Part shown: positions 17,686-27,157 of the stretch, one piece after another
Numbering within the stretch: position 1 is the stretch's first letter
How the letters are laid out: the number at the start of each line of letters is the position of its first letter
NCBI RefSeq assembly: GCF_000009625.1
Contig: NC_002678.2
Location: forward strand, 3,876,001-3,940,000
Length of the DNA: 64,000 nucleotides
Source: Mesorhizobium japonicum MAFF 303099
GTDB lineage: Bacteria; Pseudomonadota; Alphaproteobacteria; Rhizobiales; Rhizobiaceae
Direction: 5' to 3'
Program-made: the position numbers and the translations under genes
The notes under the pieces: model-generated
What the model was told of the DNA's origin: nothing
What the model saw: only the letters and a program-made list of their open reading frames with translations
Databases searched by the model: none

Positions 17686-18549
17686 ATGCAGGCGAAACAT
17701 CTTGTCGCTCTCGCTGGCCTGTTCGCGCTCTGGATGTCACAGCCGGCCGCGGCAGCCTCCCAGGAACCCGATCGCGTCAGCATTCCGGCCGCCGGCAAGA
17801 ACGAGCCGGCGACGCTGGACGCAATGCTGTTCAAGCCGCAAGGGCAAGGGCCGTTTCCGGCAGTCGTGGCCATGCATGGCTGCAGCGGCCTGTGGAGCAG
17901 CAAGAACAGCGCGGAACTCAGCCCGCGCCATGCCGATTGGGGTCGGCGCCTGGCCGCTCTCGGCTATGTCGTGATCTTTCCGGACAGTTTCGGCTCGCGC
18001 GATCTGGGTCCGCAATGCAAGAACGGCGACCGCGAGGTCGAACCCTATCGTGAGCGCGTGGAGGATGCCAATGCCGCCCGCCGCTATCTGCAGGCACTGG
18101 CCTATGTGAAGCCTGCCGCCATCGCCTTGCTTGGCTGGTCGAATGGCGGCTCGACCGTTCTTTATACGGTCCGGCCGAAGGATACGCCGAAGCCGGATTC
18201 GCCTGACTTCCGCGCGGCGGTCGCTTTCTATCCGGGCTGCACGGCTCCGGCCGAAAAAGGCGATTGGGCGACCCGTGTGCCGCTCCTGATTGTGATGGGC
18301 GAGGCGGACGACTGGACACCCGCCAAGCCGTGCAAGGCGCTGGCGGACGCAAACCCCGACAGTGTGAAGCTCATCCTCTATCCCGGCGCCTATCATGATT
18401 TCGACAATGAGGCGCAGAAACTGCACGAACTGCATGGGTTGGCCTACACCGCCAACGGCGACGGCGTGGCCCATGCCGGCCTGAATCCGGCAGCGCGGGC
18501 GGCGGCGCTCAAGGACGTGCCCGACTTCCTCGCCGTGCTGAAGCAGTGA
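17686..18549 (+). CDS. Dienelactone-hydrolase-family protein, exported
   Basis: This product of 287 residues has a signal peptide ending near AAA (about residue 24) and an alpha/beta-hydrolase fold. The oxyanion region is AVVAMHGCSGLW near residue 58. The nucleophile elbow is LLGWSNGGS with Ser in place of the Cys of true dienelactone hydrolase. The acid is in the GEADDWTP loop and the catalytic His in YPGAYHDFD. It is therefore a serine hydrolase of unknown ester substrate in the periplasm. The ATG at 17686 is preferred over the TTG at 17680 because of the spacing to GGGAGGG. Confidence 0.85.
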   Translation: MQAKHLVALAGLFALWMSQPAAAASQEPDRVSIPAAGKNEPATLDAMLFKPQGQGPFPAVVAMHGCSGLWSSKNSAELSPRHADWGRRLAALGYVVIFPDSFGSRDLGPQCKNGDREVEPYRERVEDANAARRYLQALAYVKPAAIALLGWSNGGSTVLYTVRPKDTPKPDSPDFRAAVAFYPGCTAPAEKGDWATRVPLLIVMGEADDWTPAKPCKALADANPDSVKLILYPGAYHDFDNEAQKLHELHGLAYTANGDGVAHAGLNPAARAAALKDVPDFLAVLKQ

Positions 18550-18580
18550 AGCGTGGCGCGCCATGAGCACTTGACGCCAT

Positions 18581-18628
18581 AAATGTGAGGGTTTATCACG
18601 TTACATAACATGATGAACCCTCACATTT
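18581..18628. repeat. 48-bp near-perfect palindrome
   Basis: AAATGTGAGGGTT at 18581-18593 is the exact inverse of 18616-18628. The inner ten bases on each side also pair except for two positions, leaving a CA centre. It lies 31 bases after the hydrolase stop and 52 before the cytochrome start. It is AT-richer than the surroundings and could be an operator, a bidirectional end hairpin or a small mobile-element trace. Confidence 0.8.
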
Positions 18629-18680
18629 GGTGTGCGATATATCTTTACCTTCTTTCCTTGCGCGCAATCTTGGAAGTGCC

Positions 18681-19085
18681 GTGGGCTGGTCTGCCGCGTT
18701 TGCGGTTCTGCTGCTGGCCACCGCTGCGCCAGTATTGACTGCTGCCCGGGCGGCATCTGTCGCCCTGCCTAAGGGAGATGCCATCAGCGGGCGTGGGTAT
18801 TTCGAGGACCGTTGCACCGGCTGCCATTCGATTGTCCGAAACGGCTTCGGCCCTCGCCTTGGCGATGTCTACGGCAGACGCGTGGGATCAGTTGCCGGAT
18901 TTCAATACAGCCAGGCGCTGCGGCAAAAGCGATTCGTCTGGTCGGAAAAGTCGCTCGACAGCTGGCTGTCCGGCCCCGGGCAATTCCTGCCCGGGACGCG
19001 GATGGGCATCTCGATAGCAGATCAGCAAATCCGCGCGGATATCATCGCCTATCTCAAATCTCATCCGTCCGGACAGGACGAATGA
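18681..19085 (+). CDS. Small c-type cytochrome
   Basis: This protein of 134 residues has a signal peptide (ending near ARAAS) and a single haem-binding CTGCH at residues 45-49; the axial Met is in PGTRMGI near residue 112. It is a class I cytochrome c like those of the cytochrome c550/c2 group and would carry electrons in the periplasm. The GTG at 18681 is chosen because GGAAG is five bases upstream and gives a compact signal peptide. Earlier TTG/GTG codons at 18627-18630 overlap the palindrome. No oxidase or dehydrogenase partner is adjacent. Confidence 0.85.
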   Translation: MGWSAAFAVLLLATAAPVLTAARAASVALPKGDAISGRGYFEDRCTGCHSIVRNGFGPRLGDVYGRRVGSVAGFQYSQALRQKRFVWSEKSLDSWLSGPGQFLPGTRMGISIADQQIRADIIAYLKSHPSGQDE

Positions 19086-19107
19086 AGCGCGCGACGGCTT
19101 TCCCGTC

Positions 19108-20511
19108 TCAATGCCCGAACGCCAGCGGTGGTGCGATCCGGTCGCGGCGCAGCCAGCGCGTCAGGAGCAGCGCCGCCACCACGGCCAGCCCTGATGACAG
19201 GCCGATCCAGATACCGACGCCGTGGAAGCCGAAATGGAAGGCGAGCAGCACGCCGAGCGGCAGGCCGACGCCCCAATAGCCGATCGCGGCATAGATCATC
19301 GGCACCTTGGTGTCGTGCAGGCCGCGCAGCATGCCGGCGGCGACCGCCTGCGCGCCGTCGAAGACCTGGAACAGTGCGGCAAACACCAGGAACGACACGG
19401 CAAGCGCGATCACCCGGGCATTGGCCGGGTTGGCGAGATCGATGAAGGCGCTGATCAGGAGATGCGGCCACAGCACCATCACCAGCCCCATCAGCGCCAT
19501 GAACGAGACGCCGATGACGAAGGCGGTCCAGCCGGCGCGCGACACGCCTTCCGGATTGCCGGCGCCATGCGCAAGCCCGACGCGCACCGTCACCGCCTGG
19601 TTGAGGCCGAGCGGCACCATGAACGAGATCGAAGCGATCTGGATGGCGATGGCGTGCGCGGCCAGCGAATCCGCGTCGATCAGGCCCATCAGCAGGGCCG
19701 CGGCGTTGAAGATCGTCACCTCGAAGGCGAGGATGCCGGCAATCGGCAGGCCAAGCCGCAGCAGCCCGTTGAAGCGCGGCCAGTCGGACCGCCAGAAGCG
19801 GCCGAACAGCCGGTAGCGCCGGAACTTCTTCTCCAGCATTACCACAGCGGCCATGCCGGCGAACATCAGCGTGCTGGACAGCGAGGTGGCGAGACCCGAG
19901 CCGGCAATGCCCATGGCCGGAAAGCCGAGATTGCCGAACATGAACACCCAGTTGAACAGCGCGTTGCAGGCGACGGCGACGAAAACGATGATCAGCGCCC
20001 AGCCCGGCCGCTCCAGCGCCGAGATGAACGAGCGCAGCACGATATAGCCGTAGAAAGGCAGCACCGCCCATTCCAGCCAGCGCAAATAGATGCCGGCCTG
20101 GTGCGCCAGCGCGGGTTCCTGGCCCATGGCCAGCAGGATCGCTTCGCCGTGCCAGAGCACGATCCAGATCGGGATCGAAATCAGGATCGCCAGCCACAGG
20201 CCCTGGCGCACGGTGCGGCGCAGGTCACGCACCGAATAACGGCGTCGGCCAAGCTCGGTGGCGATCATCGGCGACGTCGCCAGCATCAGGCCGAGGCCGA
20301 AGATCAGCGGCATGAAATAGAGGTTGGCGCCAAGCGCGCCGCTGGCCAGCGTGTCCGGCCCAAGCCTGCCCATCATCATGACGTCGGTGGCCGTCATCGC
20401 GGTCTGGCCGAGATTGGTCAGCACCATCGGCCAGGCCAGCGCCAGCGTCGCCCTGATTTCCTGACGCCAAAGATTTTCCGGCGCGCGAGCGCCGGCATCG
20501 ATCGCAGACAT
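19108..20511 (-). CDS. MATE-family efflux transporter
   Basis: This 467-residue inner-membrane protein has twelve hydrophobic segments in two similar halves, as in NorM-like multidrug and toxic compound exporters. Family-like stretches include AWPMVLTNLGQTAMTATDVMMMGRLG near residues 24-49 and QVFDGAQAVAAGMLRGLHDTKVPM near residue 365. It would exchange drugs or metabolites for Na+ or H+. The ATG at 20511 follows GAGCGGA; an upstream ATG at 20625 adds 38 residues not typical of the family. It converges with the cytochrome gene, 22 bases apart. Confidence 0.92.
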   Translation of the reverse strand: MSAIDAGARAPENLWRQEIRATLALAWPMVLTNLGQTAMTATDVMMMGRLGPDTLASGALGANLYFMPLIFGLGLMLATSPMIATELGRRRYSVRDLRRTVRQGLWLAILISIPIWIVLWHGEAILLAMGQEPALAHQAGIYLRWLEWAVLPFYGYIVLRSFISALERPGWALIIVFVAVACNALFNWVFMFGNLGFPAMGIAGSGLATSLSSTLMFAGMAAVVMLEKKFRRYRLFGRFWRSDWPRFNGLLRLGLPIAGILAFEVTIFNAAALLMGLIDADSLAAHAIAIQIASISFMVPLGLNQAVTVRVGLAHGAGNPEGVSRAGWTAFVIGVSFMALMGLVMVLWPHLLISAFIDLANPANARVIALAVSFLVFAALFQVFDGAQAVAAGMLRGLHDTKVPMIYAAIGYWGVGLPLGVLLAFHFGFHGVGIWIGLSSGLAVVAALLLTRWLRRDRIAPPLAFGH

Positions 20512-20760
20512 TGTTCCGCTCTTTCCAGGCGCGGCGCGTCGGCAAAAGAGCCGGAAGCCGCATGACAAACGGCAAAACCGTAGGTTTCGCGGCGTTTGCG
20601 CCGTGTATTGAACGAAATGCGACATGAAGGCAAGGAGGAGGAGCGGGCAGCGATTGAGCCAGCGCCGTTCTGGGGGCCGTAGCCTCGTTCCCTTGCCGGC
20701 AATGGGCTGCTACGGACTGCCGTGGAGACCGGCAGCCAGCGAACCCGCCGGGAGGAATGG

Positions 20761-21678
20761 ATGCAGTTCAGGCAGCGAAAAAACACGGCCGCGATCCCGC
20801 GCACCGCGCCGGCCTTCGAACATATCGTCACCGAGGCCAGCGACAGTTTCCTGTGGCGGCTGGATGACTATCCCTGGGAACGCAATGTCTGGAACTTCCA
20901 TCCGGAATACGAAATCCATCTGCTGCGGAAATCCTCCGGCGTGGTCCTGGTCGGCGATCACATCGGCGAATTCGGTCCGGGCTACCTGACCATCGTCGGT
21001 GGCGGCCTGCCGCATGATTGGGTAACGGCGGTGCGGCCGGGCGAGCTGATCGAAGGCCGCGACATCGTCCTGCAATTCGATGCGCAGAGGCTGCGCGGCT
21101 CGGCGGGCCTGCTGCCGGAACTGCGCGAGCTGGAGCCGTTCCTCGAGCGATCGCTGCGCGGCATGGTCTTCCATGGCCGTACGGCGCTGGAGGGCGCCGG
21201 ACTGATGGAGCGGATGGGAACCGTGCATGGGCTCGCGCGGCTCTGCCTGTTCCTCGAACTGGTCGACCTCCTGGCCAGGACCGACGAATACGAGCTCTTG
21301 TCGTCGCCGGATTTCTCGCCGGTTCTCGACGCCGCCTCGCTCGACATCATCCAGCGCACGCTGACCTATCTGTTCCAGCATTTCGCCGAGGATCTGAAGC
21401 TGCCCGACGTTGCCGAACGCGCCGGAATGAGCGAGAGCACATTCTCGCGCTTCTTCCAGAAGAACACCGGCAACTCCTTCAGCGACCACCTCGCCAAGCT
21501 CCGGCTGTGGCAGGCCTGCAAGCTCCTGGCCGACACCGATGTCGCGATCACCGACATCTGTTTCCAGGTCGGCTACATGAACATCTCCAACTTCAACCGA
21601 GCCTTCCTGCGCAAGCACAAGATGACGCCGTCCTCTTATCGCAAGCTGTCGCGCCAGCGCCTGACGATGCGCGCATAA
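20761..21678 (+). CDS. AraC-family regulator of the downstream polyol/sugar operon
   Basis: This 305-residue protein has a cupin-like sensor domain (residues about 35-130, with WNFHPEYEIHLL and GGLPHDW) and a C-terminal AraC helix-turn-helix pair (about 200-300, including RAGMSESTFSRFFQKNTGNSF and CFQVGYMNISNFNRAF). GGAGGA precedes the ATG at 20761. It lies upstream of, and in line with, the CUT1 sugar importer genes, separated by 241 bases that presumably hold its target promoter. Its ligand is presumably the imported polyol or sugar. Confidence 0.9.
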   Translation: MQFRQRKNTAAIPRTAPAFEHIVTEASDSFLWRLDDYPWERNVWNFHPEYEIHLLRKSSGVVLVGDHIGEFGPGYLTIVGGGLPHDWVTAVRPGELIEGRDIVLQFDAQRLRGSAGLLPELRELEPFLERSLRGMVFHGRTALEGAGLMERMGTVHGLARLCLFLELVDLLARTDEYELLSSPDFSPVLDAASLDIIQRTLTYLFQHFAEDLKLPDVAERAGMSESTFSRFFQKNTGNSFSDHLAKLRLWQACKLLADTDVAITDICFQVGYMNISNFNRAFLRKHKMTPSSYRKLSRQRLTMRA

Positions 21679-21919
21679 GCACAGCCTAAAATCAGCGGCT
21701 TTCACGCGATCGATACTCATGTGACGGAGTTCGTTGCGGAGCACCGAATTTTGCGCTGCACAATGCATAAAAGTACAGGTTTGCTGCAACGGGGCTTCTA
21801 GCTTGGCCGGAATGAACTCCGCATTTTGGCGATGGGTGGCATGTCGCTCGGGCGATGGTGAGGATCGCAGAGCCCGACGACTTCCGCTTCCTGCGAGTGT
21901 TCCTGGAGGAGAAAAATCA

Positions 21920-23194
21920 ATGAAACCAATTCGGCTCGCTGCGGGCTTGGGCGCAGCTTTCCTGCTTTCCGCTACCGTATCAACCATCGCGCTGGCGCAG
22001 GCCCCGGTCTGCTCGGCTCCGGTCAAGGTGCTGGCGCAGCCGCGCGACGGCCTGACGCTTCTGGAGGACTCCAAGGCCGAGTTCGAGAAGCTCGCCGGCG
22101 CCGGCTTCCAGATCGACTATCTGAACGAAAACGACCGCCGGGCGAAATCGCGCGCCGATGCGTCCACCGTCGGCAATTACAACGTCTACTATGTCGACGA
22201 AGCCAATGTCGCGCTGTTTGCCTCGTCGAAATGGATCGTGCCGCTCGCCGATTATTATCCGGCTGACTATGACTATGCCGACTTCGATCCCGGCCGCCAG
22301 AAGGTCGCCACCTATGGCGGCAAGGTCTGGTTCGCGCCGCTGACCGGCGGCGGCGACCTGATGGTCTACCGCAAGGACGTGCTCGAGGCCGCCGGCATCC
22401 AGCCGCCTAAGACGCTGGACGAACTGATCGCCGACGTGCCGAAGCTCACCAACCCGGACAAGGGCATGTATGGCATCGCGCTACGCGGCGCGCGCGGTTC
22501 GGGCGCCAATGTCTGGCGCTGGATGCCCTTCTTCAAGGCCTATGGCGGCCAGTGGTTCGATGGCGACAAGCCGGTCTTCAATTCGGACGCCGCCGTCAAG
22601 GCGACCGAGACCTATCTGAAGCTGTTCAAGGATTCGGCACCGGGCACGCAGACCGGCAGCTGGGATGAATCGACCGGCGCCTTCCTGTCGGGCCAGGTCG
22701 CCATCCTCGTCGAATCGACGCCGCTGTCGGGCATGGCGGTCGATCCGAAGACCTCGCAGGTGGTCGGCAAGATCGGCTTCCTGCCGCCGCCCTCGCCGCT
22801 GCCCGGCGGCGGTTACGGCCATGGCCTTGCCATCGCGGCGAAGGCCAATGCCGACGATGCCTCGAAGAAATGCGCCGGCCTGTTCATCGCCTGGGCGACG
22901 TCGAAGGAAAACGAGAAGCGCCGGCTCGACGCCCACCAGTTCGGCGAGCTGAACCGCACCAGCATCCTGTCCAGCAAGGAGTTCGCCGGCATCTACGGCG
23001 CCGATCTCGGCCAGGCGCTGGCCGAAACCGGCAAGGTCACCGCGGTCAACTTCTGGCAGGATCCGCGCTGGCCCGATCTCGGCGACCGCTGGGGCATCAT
23101 CCTCGAGGAACTGGTCACCGGCACCCGCACCGACGTCAAGGGCGGCCTCAACGAGCTCGAGGCCTACGCCAACGAACTGGCGAAGAAGAAATAG
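21920..23194 (+). CDS. CUT1 ABC importer substrate-binding protein (polyol/sugar)
   Basis: This 424-residue periplasmic protein has a signal peptide to about residue 26 (TIALAQ) and a family 1 solute-binding fold, with WFAPLTGGGDLMVYRKDVLEAAGI near residue 140 and the C-terminal DPRWPDLGDRWG segment. The ATG at 21920 follows GGAGGAGAAAAATCA. The coupled zinc-type dehydrogenase suggests a polyol such as xylitol or arabitol, but the ligand is inferred. A very strong hairpin lies just after its stop. Confidence 0.9.
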   Translation: MKPIRLAAGLGAAFLLSATVSTIALAQAPVCSAPVKVLAQPRDGLTLLEDSKAEFEKLAGAGFQIDYLNENDRRAKSRADASTVGNYNVYYVDEANVALFASSKWIVPLADYYPADYDYADFDPGRQKVATYGGKVWFAPLTGGGDLMVYRKDVLEAAGIQPPKTLDELIADVPKLTNPDKGMYGIALRGARGSGANVWRWMPFFKAYGGQWFDGDKPVFNSDAAVKATETYLKLFKDSAPGTQTGSWDESTGAFLSGQVAILVESTPLSGMAVDPKTSQVVGKIGFLPPPSPLPGGGYGHGLAIAAKANADDASKKCAGLFIAWATSKENEKRRLDAHQFGELNRTSILSSKEFAGIYGADLGQALAETGKVTAVNFWQDPRWPDLGDRWGIILEELVTGTRTDVKGGLNELEAYANELAKKK

Positions 23195-23212
23195 AGCCAT
23201 CCTCCCGCCCGT

Positions 23213-23258
23213 GGCGCGCGGTCCGCGGCATTGTACGCAATGCCGGGACCTGCGCGCC
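23213..23258 (+). other. Strong hairpin after the binding-protein gene
   Basis: GGCGCGC, GGTCC and GGCATTG pair in order with GCGCGCC, GGACC and CAATGCC around a TACG loop, with only small bulges. It starts 18 bases after the binding-protein stop and precedes the permease gene by 60 bases. It is well placed to protect the abundant binding-protein mRNA from 3' decay and to lower permease expression. Confidence 0.7.
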
Positions 23259-23318
23259 GCGGGGACTTTGCCGAACGAGGAAATCATGCCGACACGATCG
23301 AGACGCAAGCGAGGATAG

Positions 23319-24191
23319 ATGCCCATGGCCCGACGCACGTCGCTCCCCGTCACCTTCGTCGTTCCGACCATCGCCATCCTCTTGGTGCTGTCGATGGTGC
23401 CGACGCTCTACGCCATTGTCATCGCCTTGCAGAATCGCGAGCTGAGCACGCCCGATTATTCCTGGGTCTGGCTGTCGAACTTCGTCGACCTGTTCCTCGA
23501 CCGCCGCTTCCTCAACGCGGTCTGGGTGTCGGTGAAGTGGGAGATCGTCACCGTGGTCGCCACCATGGTGGTGGCGATCGGGCTCGGCGTGCTGATGTTC
23601 GAGGTCGCCAGCCCACGCCTGCGCAATGTCTACTGCCTGCTCTTCATCATCCCGGTGCTGTTGCCGCGCGTGTCGGCGGCTTTCGTCTGGAAGTTCGCCT
23701 ATCACCCGCTCTACGGCATCGCTACCTATCCCTACAGGCTCGTCACCGGCGGGCTGATCTTCGACCCGCTATCCAAGCCCGGGACGGCCTTGTTCGCCGT
23801 TGCGTCGGTCGATGTCTGGCAATGGGGGCTGTTCTTCGCCGTCATCGTGCTGAAGCTGCTCGAAACCCTGCCGCCGCAGCCGATCGAGGCGGCGCGGCTT
23901 GACCACGCCAAACGCTGGCAGATCCACGCCTACGTCACCTTGCCGATGCTGAAGGCGCCGTTGATCAGCCTGATGTTCGTCAAGATGATCGAATCGTTGC
24001 GCTCCTTCGACCTGATCTATGTCATGACCCGCGGCGGACCGGGCGTCGCCACCGAGACGCTCGACATGTACGCCTTCTCGCAAGGCTTCATCGAATCCGG
24101 CAAGGTCTCCTATGCCTCGGCCATGGCCGTACTGATGATGATCGCCACCGTCATCACCTTCACCATGCTGTGGAAGCGGGTGCAGGCATGA
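23319..24191 (+). CDS. CUT1 ABC importer permease 1
   Basis: This 290-residue permease of the MalF/UgpA type has six membrane segments. The EAA loop is EAARLDHAKRWQIHAYVTLPML near residues 189-210. The motif MTRGGPGVATETLDMYAF near residue 232 is typical. It forms the channel with the next gene product, whose start overlaps its end by four bases. AGGATAG lies just before the ATG. Confidence 0.92.
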   Translation: MPMARRTSLPVTFVVPTIAILLVLSMVPTLYAIVIALQNRELSTPDYSWVWLSNFVDLFLDRRFLNAVWVSVKWEIVTVVATMVVAIGLGVLMFEVASPRLRNVYCLLFIIPVLLPRVSAAFVWKFAYHPLYGIATYPYRLVTGGLIFDPLSKPGTALFAVASVDVWQWGLFFAVIVLKLLETLPPQPIEAARLDHAKRWQIHAYVTLPMLKAPLISLMFVKMIESLRSFDLIYVMTRGGPGVATETLDMYAFSQGFIESGKVSYASAMAVLMMIATVITFTMLWKRVQA

Positions 24192-25000
24192 GGCCCGGCA
24201 GACTGATCGGCAAGGCAACATTGGCGCTGGCTGGGTTCCTGGCGGTGTTTCCGCTGCTGTGGACGGCGCTCAATGCGCTGAAGAACAATGTCGACATCAT
24301 CACCCGCGTGCCGCGGCTGGTGTTCACGCCGACATGGGCCAACATCGGCTATATCCTCGGCCGCGACAGCGTGCTGACCGGGCTCTACAACTCGGTCGTC
24401 GCCTGCGGCTCGGCCGTGTTGATCGGCATCGTGCTCGGCCTGCCGGCGGCTTACGCGGTGGCGCGCTATCCCAACCGCTGGGCCGGCGACATCCAGTTCT
24501 TCGTGCTGTCGCTGCGCTTCCTGCCACCCGTGGCGGTCGCCATTCCGCTGATGGTGATCTGGCTGCAGGTCGGCCTCTACGATACTTTGCCGGCGCTGAT
24601 CATCACCTATTCGCTGCTCACCATCTCGGTGATCATGTGGCTCGCCATCCCCGCCTTCCAGAGCGTGCCGAAGGAGATCGAGGAAGCCGCCTTCGTCGAT
24701 GGCTACGGCGCCTATTCGGTTTTCTGGCGCATCGCGCTGCCTGTCGCCGCCCGCTCCCTGGCAGGGGCGGTCGCCTTCAGCTTCGTGCTGGTCTGGAACG
24801 AATTCCTGATCGCGCTGATGCTGTCGAGCTCCAACGCCAAGACCTTGCCGATCGTCGCCTCGGAACTCTCCCAGCAAGGCATGAACGTGCCCTGGGGCAT
24901 TCTCAACGCCTCGGTCGTGCTCCTGTCGCTGCCGCCGCTGCTGTTCCTTGGCGTGCTCAGCGGCTTCCTGAATTCCGTTTTCCGGCAAAAAAAGACTTGA
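24188..25000 (+). CDS. CUT1 ABC importer permease 2
   Basis: This 270-residue permease is of the MalG/UgpE type with six segments. The EAA loop is EEAAFVDGYGAYSVFWRIALP near residues 165-185, and RFLPPVAVAIPLMVIW lies near residue 108. The ATG overlaps the previous TGA. The dehydrogenase gene follows 15 bases later. Confidence 0.92.
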   Translation: MRPGRLIGKATLALAGFLAVFPLLWTALNALKNNVDIITRVPRLVFTPTWANIGYILGRDSVLTGLYNSVVACGSAVLIGIVLGLPAAYAVARYPNRWAGDIQFFVLSLRFLPPVAVAIPLMVIWLQVGLYDTLPALIITYSLLTISVIMWLAIPAFQSVPKEIEEAAFVDGYGAYSVFWRIALPVAARSLAGAVAFSFVLVWNEFLIALMLSSSNAKTLPIVASELSQQGMNVPWGILNASVVLLSLPPLLFLGVLSGFLNSVFRQKKT

Positions 25001-25015
25001 TGTGAGGATTTCCCG

Positions 25016-26062
25016 ATGCGGGCACTGGTGCTTGAGAAAAAAGGCGAACTGTCGTTGCGCGAGATCGCGCTGCCGCTCGATGTCGGGCCGGATGATGTCA
25101 AGATCGCCATCCACACGGTCGGCGTCTGCGGCAGCGACGTGCACTATTACACGCATGGCGCCATCGGCAGCTATGTCGTGCGCGCGCCGATGGTGCTAGG
25201 CCACGAAGCCGCGGGGACGGTCGTCGAGACCGGCGCCAATGTCGAGACGTTCAAGGCCGGTGACCGCGTCTGCATGGAGCCCGGCGTGCCGAACCTGTCG
25301 TCGCGGGCGACCAAGCTCGGCATCTACAATGTCGACCCCGACGTCAGCTTCTGGGCGACGCCGCCGGTGCATGGCGTGCTGGCGCCCTACGCGGTGCACC
25401 CCGCCGCCTTCACCTACAAACTGCCGGACAATGTCTCCTTCGCCGAGGGGGCGATGGTCGAGCCCTTCGCCATAGGCATGCAGGCGGCAAGCCGTGCCCG
25501 CATCGTTCCGGGCGATGTCGCCGTCGTCGTCGGCTGCGGCCCGATCGGCATCATGATCGCGCTTGCCGCCCTGGCCGGCGGTTGTTCGAAAGTGCTGATC
25601 TCCGATTTTTCCGCGCCCAAGCTGAAGATCGCCGCGCAATATGCCGGCATCGTGCCGGTCAATATCGGCGAGCGGTCGCTGGTCGACGCGGTCGCGGCGG
25701 CGACCGACAAGTGGGGCGCCGACATCGTCTTCGAGGCCAGCGGCAGCCCGAAGGCTTTCGCCGATCTGTTCGATGTCGTGCGGCCGGGCGGCGCGGTGGT
25801 GCTGGTCGGCCTGCCGGTGGAGCCGGTGGCCCTCAACGTGCCGGCGGCGATCTCGAAGGAGGTGCGCATCGAGACGGTGTTCCGCTACGCCAACATTTTC
25901 GACCGCGCCTTGCAACTGATCGCTTCCGGCAAGGTCGACCTCAAGCCGCTGATCACCGGCACCTATGATTTCGCCGACAGCATCAAGGCATTCGAGCGGG
26001 CTGCCCAAGGCAATCCGGAAGACGTCAAGCTGCAGATCCTGCTCACCGGCGAGAAGGGATGA
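25016..26062 (+). CDS. Zinc-type (MDR) polyol dehydrogenase, xylitol/sorbitol dehydrogenase-like
   Basis: This 348-residue cytoplasmic enzyme should oxidise a polyol to a ketose with NAD+. It shows the catalytic zinc region [11 protein letters not shown] (Cys37-type ligand), GHEAAG near residue 63, and the nucleotide-binding [13 protein letters not shown] near residue 172. The four-Cys structural zinc lobe is absent; the equivalent segment reads [15 protein letters not shown], as in bacterial xylitol dehydrogenases. It lies inside the importer operon between permease and ATPase genes, so it probably acts on the imported polyol. Confidence 0.88.
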
Positions 26063-27150
26063 TCATGTCCGCGATCGTTTGCTCCCATGTCGACAAGGCC
26101 TATGGCGCCACCACGGTCATCCGCGATCTCAACCTCAGCATTGAAGAGCACGAATTCGTGGTGTTCCTCGGCCCGTCCGGCTGTGGCAAGTCGACCTTGC
26201 TGCGCATGCTGGCGGGGCTGGAGGATATCAGCGGCGGCGAGGTCTCGATCGGCGGCAAGGTGGTCAACGATCTCGATCCGGGCGACCGCGGCATCGCCAT
26301 GGTGTTCCAGAACTACGCGCTCTATCCGCATATGACGATCTTCGACAATATCGCCTTCGGGCTGCGGCGCCAGAAGGTGCCTTTGGCCGAGATCCGCAAG
26401 CGGGTCGAGGCTGTGTCGAGGACGCTCGGGCTGGAGCCCTATCTCGGCCGCAAGCCGGCCGAGCTTTCCGGCGGCCAGCAGCAGCGCGTCGCCATTGCCC
26501 GTGCGATGATCAAGACACCAAAGGTGTTCCTGTTCGACGAGCCGCTTTCCAATCTCGACGCCAAATTGCGCAACCATATGCGCGTCGAGATCGCGCGGCT
26601 GCACCAGTCGCTGAAGACCACCACCGTCTACGTCACCCATGACCAGCTGGAGGCGATGACGCTTGCCGACCGCATCGTGCTGCTCAAGGAGGGTGTCATC
26701 GAGCAGATCGGCGCGCCGGCGGAAATCTATCTGCGGCCCGCCAACATGTTCGTGGCCGGCTTCATCGGCACGCCGAACATGAATTTTGTCGAGGTGACGG
26801 TCGGCCGCTCGGGCAATGGTTGGGCGCTGACCGGCGCCGGAACGGTGCTTTCGATCGAGGGCCGGGCTTTCCATCTGCAGCATGGCGACCGCGCAGTGCT
26901 TGGCATCCGGCCACCGGACCTGAAGACGGCCAGCGCCGGCACCGCCGGCATTTTGCAAGGCACGGCCGATCTCATCGAATTTCACGGCAATGATGCGCTG
27001 GTGACATTCGGCTCCGGCGGCAAGGAGATCAGCGCGCTGGTTCCGGCACGCGAATGCCCGGCGCTGAATGCTCCTGTCCGTTACGCATTCGAGGAAGAAA
27101 GCATCCATTTGTTCGACGCGACGTCAGGCGCGTCGCTGCGCAAGCAGTAA
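26059..27150 (+). CDS. CUT1 ABC importer ATPase (UgpC/MalK type)
   Basis: This 363-residue ATPase has Walker [10 protein letters not shown] near residue 38, signature LSGGQQQR near residue 135 and Walker [13 protein letters not shown], followed by a C-terminal OBD/TOBE regulatory domain (about residues 240-360). It energises the importer encoded just upstream. The ATG at 26059 overlaps the dehydrogenase stop; a second ATG at 26065 is equally possible. Its stop is 7 bases from the stop of the convergent FGGY kinase. Confidence 0.93.
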
Positions 27151-27157
27151 GCAAGGC

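Noticed and set aside
24110..25156. 348-codon minus-strand open frame
   Set aside because: It covers two permease and dehydrogenase starts on the opposite strand and has the His/Asp/Gln-rich look of shadow frames.
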